Source of the DNA: JALYXI01 sp963716685
GTDB taxonomy: Bacteria; Acidobacteriota; Terriglobia; Bryobacterales; Bryobacteraceae
DNA: 64,000 nt
Direction: 5' to 3'
Assembly: GCA_963716685.1 (NCBI GenBank)
Contig: CAVQTR010000003.1
Coordinates: forward strand, 558,001-622,000
Both the position numbers and the translations under genes were made by a program. This document shows positions 36,738 to 44,197 of the stretch, one piece after another. Positions within the stretch are counted from its first letter, which is position 1. Every line of letters begins with the position of its first letter. A model generated the notes under the pieces. The model ran no database searches. It worked only from the letters and a program-made list of their open reading frames with translations, and was not told where the DNA came from.

Positions 36738-39700
36738 ATGAGCATCTCGACTCCGTTCATTCATCGGCCGGTCGCGACGTCGCTGCTGACGGTCGGCCTC
36801 GCGATCGCGGGCACGATCGGCTACACGCTGCTGCCCGTCGCTCCGCTGCCTCAGGTGGATTTCCCGACAATCCAGGTGAACGCGGGCCTGCCGGGCGCGA
36901 GTCCGGAAACGATGGCGTCATCGGTTGCGACGCCGCTCGAACGCCAGTTTGGACGCATAGCCGGCATCACGGAAATGACCTCGTCGAGTGGCCTCGGCTC
37001 GACCAACATCACGCTGCAGTTCGATCTGAACCGCAACATCGATGCGGCCGGCCGCGACGTGCAGGCGGCCATCAACGCGGCGCGCGGCCAGCTGCCGGCC
37101 AATCTGCCGTCCAATCCGAATTACCGGAAAGTCAATCCGGCCGATTCGCCCGTCATGATTCTGTCGCTCACCAGCGACAACTTCCCGGCGAGCGCGATGT
37201 ATGACGCGGCGGATTCCATTCTGGCCCAGAAGATCGCGCAGGTGCAGGGCGTTGGTCAGGTGAACGTGGGCGGCGGCGCCAAACCGGCGGTGCGTGTGGA
37301 GCTCAATCCGCGCATCCTGAACAGCATCGGCGTCGGCACGGATCAGATCCGCAGCGCGCTCGCGGCGGCGAATGCGCACAGTCCCAAAGGTTCCATCAGC
37401 GATCCCACCGACATGTGGGAACTACAAACTACCGACCAGCTGTTCAAGGCGGCGGATTACCAGAAGCTGATTGTGGCTTACCACAACGGCGCCACCGTGC
37501 GGCTGGGCGATGTGGCGGAAGTGATCGATTCCGTGGAAGACCGCCGCAACGCCGGCATCTCCGACGGCAAACCGGCTGTGCTGGTGATCATTTCACGGCA
37601 GCCCACAGCCAACCTGATCGACATGGTCGACCGGCTGAACAAGCTGCTGCCGGTGCTGCAGGCATCCATTCCGCCGGGCATCAAGATCACCGTCGTGAAC
37701 GACCGCACCACCACGATTCGCGCTTCCATCAACGACGTGCAGCGCACGCTGATCATCTCGATCTGCCTCGTGATTCTGGTGGTCTTCGTTTTCCTGCGCA
37801 ACGCGTGGGCGACAATTATTCCCAGCATCGCGGTTCCGCTCTCGCTGATGGGTACGTTCGGCATCATGTACCTTTGCGGCTACAGCCTCGACAATCTGTC
37901 GCTGATGGCGCTGACCATTTCCACCGGCTTCGTGGTGGATGACGCGATCGTCGTGATCGAGAACATCACGCGCTATCTCGAAATGGGAATGCGGCCGCTG
38001 CAGGCGGCGCTGCGCGGATCCGCCGAGATTGGCTTCACCGTGCTCTCGATGAGCGTCTCGCTGATCGCGGTGTTCATCCCGATTCTGCTGATGGGCGGAA
38101 TTGTCGGCCGGCTGTTCCGCGAGTTCGCGGTAGTGCTCTCGACGGCGATCGCGGTGTCTTTGGTGGTCTCGCTGACCACGACGCCGATGCTGTGCGGCCG
38201 CTTTCTGAAGAGTCAGCACGGCCTGAAACACGGCTGGGCTTACCGGCTCGGCGACCGCGTCTTCGACGGCATGCTGGCGTTCTATGAACGGACGCTGACG
38301 GTGGTGCTGCGCCATCCGCAGGTAACCATGGTGGTAATGCTCGCGACCATCGCGGCCAATATCTATCTCTATGTCGTGGTGCCGAAGGGCTTCTTCCCGC
38401 AGCAGGATACAGGACGCATGATGGGCTCGCTGCAGGGCGCGCAGGATATCGCGTTCCCGGCGATGAAGGAGAAGATGGTGCAGTTCTCGACCATCGTCAG
38501 TCAGGATCCGGCTGTCGATCACGCGACGGGTTTCACCGGCGGCGGCAGCAGCAATACGGGACGCATGTTTATCCAGCTGAAGCCGCTTGAGCAGCGCGGG
38601 GTGAGCGCGGATCAGGTCATCAATCGGCTGCGGCCGAAGCTGAGCCATATCGCCGGTTCCACGCTGTTCCTGCAGGCCGCGCAGGATGTGCGCGTCGGCG
38701 GACGCATGAGCAACTCCCAGTATCAATACACGCTGCGCGCGGACAAGATTCAGGATCTGAACGACTGGTCGCAGAAGCTGCTGGCGGCCATGCGCAACAT
38801 CGAGGACATCAAGGACGCGAATACGGATCAGCAGGCGAAAGGCCTCGCGACCAATCTGGTGGTGGATCGCGACACGGCTTCACGTCTGGGGCTTTCGGCC
38901 CAGCAGATCGACGATGCGCTCTACGACGCATTCGGCCAGCGGCAGGTGTCTGTGATGTACAAGTCGATCAACCAGTATCACGTGGTGATGGAAGTGGCGC
39001 CGGAGTTTCAGCAGGGGCCCCAGGCGCTGCAGCGCATCTATGTGCGGGCGTCGAACGGGGCGGAGATTCCAATCAGCTCGTTCGCCCATTTCGAAACCAG
39101 CAATACCACGCTCGCAGTGAATCATCAGGGGCAGTTTCCATCCATCACGCTGTCCTTCAATCTGGCGGATGGCGTGTCGCTGGGCGACGCGGTGGAAGAG
39201 ATTCTGCAGGCCGAGCGCGAGATCGGCATGCCGCCTTCGGTGCAGGGCAGTTTTCAGGGAACGGCGCAGGCGTTTCAGGCCTCGCTCAAGAATGAGCCGA
39301 TCCTGATTCTGGCGGCGCTCGTAACCGTTTACATCGTGCTGGGCATTCTGTACGAGAGCTACATTCATCCCATCACGATTCTCTCAACGCTGCCATCGGC
39401 AGGCGTCGGCGCGATGCTCGCGCTGCTGATCTCACACACGGAGCTGAGCATCATTGCATTGATCGGCATCATTCTGTTGATCGGGATCGTGAAGAAGAAC
39501 GCGATCATGATGATCGATTTCGCCCTCGACGCGGAACGGCGCGAAAACATGAGTTCCTACGACGCGATTCATCAGGCGTGTCTGCTGCGCTTCCGGCCGA
39601 TCATCATGACCACAATGGCGGCGCTGCTGGGCGGCCTGCCGCTGGCGCTCAGTTCGGGCACCGGTTCGGAACTGCGGCAGCCGCTGGGAATCACAATTGT

Positions 39701-39833
39701 CGGCGGGCTGATCTTCAGTCAAATGCTGACGCTCTACACGACGCCGGTAACTTATATGTACATGGACCGCGTGCGGTTATGGAGCGAGCGCCTGCGGCGA
39801 AAGAGCGGCGCGCCGATTCCGGTCGAGATCTAA
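36738..39833 (+). CDS. RND efflux permease, MdtC-like
   Basis: The intact second permease (1031 residues), 3 bp after the first. SISTPFIHRPVATSLLTVGL opens the protein, Asp401-Asp402 are in GFVVDDAIVVIEN, and GIILLIGIVKKNAIMMIDFA closes the transport core. In E. coli MdtB and MdtC form a mixed trimer with MdtA as adaptor and TolC as channel. The same adaptor/permease/permease order here suggests a mixed pump. No outer-membrane channel gene is in this operon, so the NodT-type protein of the first operon or another one may serve. Confidence 0.92.
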   Translation: MSISTPFIHRPVATSLLTVGLAIAGTIGYTLLPVAPLPQVDFPTIQVNAGLPGASPETMASSVATPLERQFGRIAGITEMTSSSGLGSTNITLQFDLNRNIDAAGRDVQAAINAARGQLPANLPSNPNYRKVNPADSPVMILSLTSDNFPASAMYDAADSILAQKIAQVQGVGQVNVGGGAKPAVRVELNPRILNSIGVGTDQIRSALAAANAHSPKGSISDPTDMWELQTTDQLFKAADYQKLIVAYHNGATVRLGDVAEVIDSVEDRRNAGISDGKPAVLVIISRQPTANLIDMVDRLNKLLPVLQASIPPGIKITVVNDRTTTIRASINDVQRTLIISICLVILVVFVFLRNAWATIIPSIAVPLSLMGTFGIMYLCGYSLDNLSLMALTISTGFVVDDAIVVIENITRYLEMGMRPLQAALRGSAEIGFTVLSMSVSLIAVFIPILLMGGIVGRLFREFAVVLSTAIAVSLVVSLTTTPMLCGRFLKSQHGLKHGWAYRLGDRVFDGMLAFYERTLTVVLRHPQVTMVVMLATIAANIYLYVVVPKGFFPQQDTGRMMGSLQGAQDIAFPAMKEKMVQFSTIVSQDPAVDHATGFTGGGSSNTGRMFIQLKPLEQRGVSADQVINRLRPKLSHIAGSTLFLQAAQDVRVGGRMSNSQYQYTLRADKIQDLNDWSQKLLAAMRNIEDIKDANTDQQAKGLATNLVVDRDTASRLGLSAQQIDDALYDAFGQRQVSVMYKSINQYHVVMEVAPEFQQGPQALQRIYVRASNGAEIPISSFAHFETSNTTLAVNHQGQFPSITLSFNLADGVSLGDAVEEILQAEREIGMPPSVQGSFQGTAQAFQASLKNEPILILAALVTVYIVLGILYESYIHPITILSTLPSAGVGAMLALLISHTELSIIALIGIILLIGIVKKNAIMMIDFALDAERRENMSSYDAIHQACLLRFRPIIMTTMAALLGGLPLALSSGTGSELRQPLGITIVGGLIFSQMLTLYTTPVTYMYMDRVRLWSERLRRKSGAPIPVEI

Positions 39834-39836
39834 GCG

Positions 39837-41465
39837 CTACGGCGCGAGAGCGGTAAACACGTAAGCGTAAAGCACCACGATCACGCCGATGGTGCAGGCA
39901 AGCAGCACGCTGTGCTTCAGGGTGAAGCGGAACAGCCGGCTTTCTTCGGCTGACGGCATGCCGGTCGCCGCGGTTGCGACGGCGATGCTGGTCAGACTGA
40001 TCATCTTGCCCATCACGCCGCCCGCGGAATTGGAGCTGGCCATCAGAACCGGATTCATGTGCAGGCTGTTCGCGGTGATGACCTGCAGATTGCCGAAGAG
40101 CGCATTGGCGGACGTATCGCTGCCGGTGAGAAAGACGCCGAGCCAGCCGAGCAGCGCGCTGAAGAACGGGAACAGCGCGCCGGTGGCGGCGAAGGCGAGG
40201 CCGAGCGTCGCGGTCGCGCCGGAATAATTCATCAGGTACGCGAGCGCGAGGACGATGGCGATGGTGCCTTCAGCGACGACGAGCTGGCGAGCGGTGCGGC
40301 CGAGCACCGCGAAGGCGCGCGACGGGCTGAGCCGCAGAACCAGCATGGAGCAGATGGCGGCGAACAGGCAGGACGTGCCGGAAGCGGACAGCCAGTTGAA
40401 GCGGTACGTAGCATCGTACGGAACCGGCTTCGCGACAGCGGGCGGCATGCGCATCACCAGATTGTGCAGGCCTGGCCACGGAAACGTGATGGTGGCTTTG
40501 TTGAGGACTACGGCGAGCGGCTTATAGCCCCACAGCAGAACGAAGATCACCAGCAGGCCGTATGGCGCCCACGCCGTCCAGACTTCAGACGAAGGCAGAA
40601 GCGAGGTGCGCGCAGCGGGCGCCTCGGTTTCGCCGGGAAGATGGAAGCGGTCTTTGGGCTGCCAGGCGCGGAAGAGTACCACGAGCGTTGCCATTGCCGA
40701 GAGCGAAGCGAGGATGTCGGTGAGTTCCGGGCCGATGAAGTTGGAGACCAGAAACTGAACGCCGGCGAAGGCGATGCCGCAGGCAGCGGCGGCGGGCAGC
40801 ACGCCGCGGAGCGCGGGCCAGCCGCCCATCACCATCACCAAATAAGCCGGAATGAAAAGCGAAACCGGCGCGCAGATGCGGCCGACACCGGAGCTGAGCC
40901 GATCGAGGGGAAGCGAGGTGATACCGGCGAGCGTCGTGAGCGGAATGCCGATGGAGCCGAAGGCGACCGGCGCGGTGTTGGCGAGCAGGCAGATGGCGGC
41001 GGCGTAGAACGGCGAGAAGCCGAGGCCGGCGAGCATCGCCGCGGCGACTGCGACGGGCGTGCCGAAACCGGCGGCGCCTTCGATGAAAGCGCCGAAGGCG
41101 AAGGCGATCAGCAGAGCCTGCAGCCGCCGGTCGCCGGTGAGGCGGCCGATGGAGTCTTTGACGATTTCGAACTTGCCGGTTTCGACGGTGACGTTATAGA
41201 GCAGGATGGCGGCGAAGACGATCCAGCCGATGGGAAAGAGGCCGAAGGCGGCACCATAGGTAACGGCGCCGATCCAGTGCGAAAGGGGCATGCCGAAGAC
41301 GCCGACCGCGACGAGAGAAGCGGTCACCAGACCGGCGATGGACGCGATCCAGGCGGGCCGGCGAAAGATGCCGAGCAGCGCCAGGAGGACGAAAACAGGC
41401 GCGGCGGCGACGAGGGCAGAGAGCGGCAGACTACCCGCTACGGGGGTGTACTGGTGCGGCCACAT
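39837..41465 (-). CDS. L-lactate permease family transporter
   Basis: A 542-residue polytopic membrane protein of the LctP/GlcA family, which takes up L-lactate, D-lactate or glycolate with protons. Family blocks are GFLPIGW-like (GLFPIGWIVFAAILLYNVTV), GAFIEGAAGFGTPVAV, NTAPVAFGSIGIPLTTLAG and, near the C terminus, TGSDTSANALFGNLQ with SSNSAGGVMGKMIS. No lactate dehydrogenase gene is nearby. It is convergent with the MdtC-like gene (3 bp between stops). Confidence 0.92.
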   Translation of the reverse strand: MWPHQYTPVAGSLPLSALVAAAPVFVLLALLGIFRRPAWIASIAGLVTASLVAVGVFGMPLSHWIGAVTYGAAFGLFPIGWIVFAAILLYNVTVETGKFEIVKDSIGRLTGDRRLQALLIAFAFGAFIEGAAGFGTPVAVAAAMLAGLGFSPFYAAAICLLANTAPVAFGSIGIPLTTLAGITSLPLDRLSSGVGRICAPVSLFIPAYLVMVMGGWPALRGVLPAAAACGIAFAGVQFLVSNFIGPELTDILASLSAMATLVVLFRAWQPKDRFHLPGETEAPAARTSLLPSSEVWTAWAPYGLLVIFVLLWGYKPLAVVLNKATITFPWPGLHNLVMRMPPAVAKPVPYDATYRFNWLSASGTSCLFAAICSMLVLRLSPSRAFAVLGRTARQLVVAEGTIAIVLALAYLMNYSGATATLGLAFAATGALFPFFSALLGWLGVFLTGSDTSANALFGNLQVITANSLHMNPVLMASSNSAGGVMGKMISLTSIAVATAATGMPSAEESRLFRFTLKHSVLLACTIGVIVVLYAYVFTALAP

Positions 41466-41513
41466 TTAGATGTTGGCCGATGATATCAGGTAAGAAGGAA
41501 GGAAAGAAAGACG

Positions 41514-41550
41514 AAAAAAGGCGGAACGTCCGGGGAGCAGACGTTCCGCC
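41514..41550 (-). terminator. Rho-independent terminator of the glycine-zipper gene
   Basis: On the minus strand an 11-bp perfect stem (GGCGGAACGTC / GACGTTCCGCC) with a 9-nt loop is followed by TTTTTTCG. It begins just after the stop codon of the gene at 41557-42612. Confidence 0.9.
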
Positions 41551-41556
41551 GAAGGG

Positions 41557-42612
41557 TTACCAGCGTCGGCCGTAACCGCGATAGAAGAAGCCAGGACGGG
41601 CGTAGAAAGAGAAGGAAGGATAGCCGTAATAAGCCGGTCCGTACACGTAGGGATAAGGGGCAGGAGCATAACCGTAGGCCGGAGCGGGAGCCGGATACGG
41701 GGTACCGGCGCGATAGCCGGGGCCCTGCATATTCTGGTTCGGGCGATAGTCCTGTTCGCGAGCCGGCTGGAAGGCCATCATGTTCTGCGAAGAGATGGTC
41801 AGCGGCTGCTCGAGACGGAAGGTAAGAACGGTTTCGGGATAGATGATGGACGGGCGTCCGCGCGTGGAGAGGACACCAGTGGCTCCGACCACGAGACCGG
41901 CGCCGGCGCCGATGGCCGCACCAATTCCACCACCCGCGGCCGCACCGATCGCAGCACCGAGACCGGTAGTGGTTCCGGCGGCAGCGATATCACGGCCGAC
42001 CGAAGTATCACCCTGACGGGCGACCAGCTGGGTTTTCACCGGAATCTGCTGGCCATCGACGAGGCTGAGTTCGGTGAGCTCGACGCCGATGCTGGCAGTG
42101 CCGGAAACGCGGCCGGCTTTCTGCGCGGTGGAAACACGTCCGCCAACGGTCATGCCGCGGCGGGCGACAACGAGACCCTGCGCGACGAGCGGCTCGGCAA
42201 GAGTCGCGGTGAAAGCGTCACCGGGCTGGTTGCGATCGCTCGAAAGACCCTGATTCATGCGTACGGTGACCCAGGTTCCGGCAGGCACGACCAGCGAGGA
42301 CGGCGTGGCGTACGACTGCGACTGACCCTGCGGCTGGGACTGGATCTGCTGCTGAGGGAACTGTTGCTGCTGCTGCGGAAACTGCTGCTGCTGTTGAGGC
42401 GCCTGCTCCATCACGGGCGCGGGCGCAGAGGTTCCGGCATTGGGGTCGGGGGCGCGTTCGCCGAAGCGATGCCAGCCGGGACTGGGATCCTGCTGGACGG
42501 GAGCAGGCTGACCGGCCTGACTCGAGGAATCCTGACCGAAAGCCGCCGCTCCGAAACCAGAGCACATCAGAACTGCCACAAGAGCTGCGTTATTGCGTTT
42601 CATGCCGAACAT
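41557..42612 (-). CDS. Secreted Gln/Pro-rich protein with glycine-zipper segment
   Basis: A 351-residue envelope protein of unknown function. Start ATG 42612 has AAAGGAGT 7 nt upstream, and a longer frame to 42711 lacks such a site. A signal peptide (NAALVAVLMCSGFGAAAFGQ) is followed by a low-complexity Q/P region (about 50-105), a beta-rich middle with VPAGTWVTVRMNQGLSSDRN, a glycine zipper (GAAAGGGIGAAIGAGAGLVV) that could insert in a membrane or self-associate, and a Tyr/Pro/Gly-rich tail. Proteins with this layout are frequent in Acidobacteriota, where the role is not known to me. Confidence 0.75.
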   Translation of the reverse strand: MFGMKRNNAALVAVLMCSGFGAAAFGQDSSSQAGQPAPVQQDPSPGWHRFGERAPDPNAGTSAPAPVMEQAPQQQQQFPQQQQQFPQQQIQSQPQGQSQSYATPSSLVVPAGTWVTVRMNQGLSSDRNQPGDAFTATLAEPLVAQGLVVARRGMTVGGRVSTAQKAGRVSGTASIGVELTELSLVDGQQIPVKTQLVARQGDTSVGRDIAAAGTTTGLGAAIGAAAGGGIGAAIGAGAGLVVGATGVLSTRGRPSIIYPETVLTFRLEQPLTISSQNMMAFQPAREQDYRPNQNMQGPGYRAGTPYPAPAPAYGYAPAPYPYVYGPAYYGYPSFSFYARPGFFYRGYGRRW

Positions 42613-42670
42613 GTATGCACTCCTTTTGCCACAGCCTAACTGACGGCAAGCAATGGAGATAGGTTTCAAT

Positions 42671-42700
42671 CGGGGTGGTGGCAAAGCAGCACCCCGGTGC
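42671..42700. promoter_or_regulatory. Inverted repeats in a divergent intergenic region
   Basis: CGGGGTG (42671-42677) pairs with CACCCCG (42690-42696), and the right arm also forms a smaller palindrome AGCACC-CC-GGTGCT. They lie between the divergent starts of the glycine-zipper gene (42612) and the cysteine-cluster gene (42731). This could be a regulator binding site; no family is assigned. Confidence 0.3.
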
Positions 42701-42730
42701 TTTACGGCCATAGACTGGTAACCTGAAAGG

Positions 42731-43237
42731 GTGCTGACCGACCTGGTTCAGATCGGCGTGCTGGGCGAAAAGATGCGGCCGGAAAACGAGCGCTTTCGCA
42801 AGCATCTGAAAAGCCGAGACCATTCCGACCGGATCCTGCGGAAGATCGCGGAGAAGGTGGAAGACGCTATAGACTGCACACAGTGCGCGAACTGCTGCCG
42901 CGTGGCGACGGTGCGGCTGGCGGAGCGGGACATCGAAAAACTGGCGCGTTCCATGCGGCTGAAGCCGGCGGAATTCATGGCCCGGTATACGACCGAGAGC
43001 GAAGAAGAGGGCACGATTCTGGCGCGCACCGAAGAGAACGGCTGCGTGTTTCTGGACGGCACGACGTGCCTGGTTTACGAGCACCGGCCGGAGATCTGCC
43101 AGCGTTTTCCGAATATGGTGCGCGGCAACGGATCGATTGCGAGCCGGATGTGGGAGTTTATCGACCGGGCGTCGTACTGTCCGATTGTTTATAACTCGCT
43201 CGAAGCGTTCAAAGAAGAAACCAAGTTCCGCAAATAA
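42731..43237 (+). CDS. YkgJ-family cysteine cluster protein
   Basis: A 168-residue protein with the C-x2-C-x2-C-C cluster (CTQCANCCR) and later Cys residues in ENGCVFLDGTTCLVYEHRP and ICQRFP. This is the YkgJ/Fli B-type zinc- or iron-sulfur-binding domain family of unknown precise role. The start is probably GTG 42731. ATG 42773 (MRPENERF) is an alternative that keeps the whole domain. It is convergent with the metallopeptidase gene. Confidence 0.82.
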   Translation: MLTDLVQIGVLGEKMRPENERFRKHLKSRDHSDRILRKIAEKVEDAIDCTQCANCCRVATVRLAERDIEKLARSMRLKPAEFMARYTTESEEEGTILARTEENGCVFLDGTTCLVYEHRPEICQRFPNMVRGNGSIASRMWEFIDRASYCPIVYNSLEAFKEETKFRK

Positions 43238-43241
43238 CGGG

Positions 43242-44156
43242 TTACTGCTGGGCGAAGGTGTTGCAAGCTGAAATTTGGCCGGTATTGAGGCCCTGCTGCA
43301 GCCAGTGCATGCGCTCGGCGGAAGTTCCGTGGGTGAAGTTTTCGGGACTGACGGAGCGGCCGGCCATTTTCTGCAGGCGATCGTCACCGACGGCTGCGGC
43401 GGCCTGCAGACCCTGTTTGACATCGGCCTGATCGATGATGTTGCGTTGCTCGGTGGAGTTGCCCCAGACACCGGCGAAGCAATCCGCCTGTAATTCGAGT
43501 TTGACGGAGAGCGCGTTTTGCTGGCTTGGATCGCGCTCCTGCGCGGCGCGCACTTTGGCTTCGATGCCGAGCAGCTTCTGGACGTGATGGCCGATTTCGT
43601 GGGCGATCACATAGGCCTGTGCAAACTCGCCGGGAGCGCCGAAGCGGCGGCTGAGCTCATCGAAGAAGCCGAGATCGAGATAGACCTTCTCATCGCCGGG
43701 GCAATAGAAAGGACCGGTGGCGGACTGCGCCATGCCGCAGGCGGACTGGATGCCGTCGCGATAGAGCACGAGCCTGGCGTGGTGATAGGGGCGGCCGGCG
43801 GTGGCGGGAAGCACCTTGTCCCAGTTCTTCTGCACGTCGTCGAGAACGAAGGAGACGAACTGGACTTCGCGCTGCCCGGCAGGGTCGTTTGCCGGATCGG
43901 AACCGGGGTCGCGAACGTTTTGGGTGACGCGCGGATCATTGGTATAGCCGCCGCCTCCACCGCCGCCGGAAAACAGGCTGAACAGATTGGTGTGGAACAG
44001 GAAGCTGAGCAGGAGCACGATGATGGTGCCGCCGATGCCGAGGTGAAGGCCGCCGAAACCGCCGCCGCCGAAGCCCCCAAATCCACCGCCGCCACCGCCG
44101 GAATCACTGCGGTCATCTTCGATATCGCTGCTGGTGCCGCCCGGTGTCCATCGCAT
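43242..44156 (-). CDS. Neutral zinc metallopeptidase (YpfJ family)
   Basis: A 304-residue membrane-anchored protein. I chose ATG 44156 because MRWTPGGTSSDIEDDRSD matches the conserved N terminus of the YpfJ/KPN_02809 family (MRW---S-N-EDRR). A Gly-rich stretch and one membrane helix (about residues 42-62) follow. The zinc motif is HEIGHHVQKLLG, with AYVIAHEIGH as the core and ELQADCFAGVWG carrying the third ligand. Function in the cell is poorly known. The start lies 41 bp from the divergent glycosidase gene. Confidence 0.87.
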   Translation of the reverse strand: MRWTPGGTSSDIEDDRSDSGGGGGGFGGFGGGGFGGLHLGIGGTIIVLLLSFLFHTNLFSLFSGGGGGGGYTNDPRVTQNVRDPGSDPANDPAGQREVQFVSFVLDDVQKNWDKVLPATAGRPYHHARLVLYRDGIQSACGMAQSATGPFYCPGDEKVYLDLGFFDELSRRFGAPGEFAQAYVIAHEIGHHVQKLLGIEAKVRAAQERDPSQQNALSVKLELQADCFAGVWGNSTEQRNIIDQADVKQGLQAAAAVGDDRLQKMAGRSVSPENFTHGTSAERMHWLQQGLNTGQISACNTFAQQ

Positions 44157-44197
44157 AAGTCGCGTGAGGAGGAGCACTTCGGGGGCCACGCCGGACT

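Noticed and set aside
40059..41483. A 474-codon plus-strand frame opposite the lactate permease
   Set aside because: Composition is Gly/Glu/Arg-rich and noncoding in character; the permease on the other strand is well supported.
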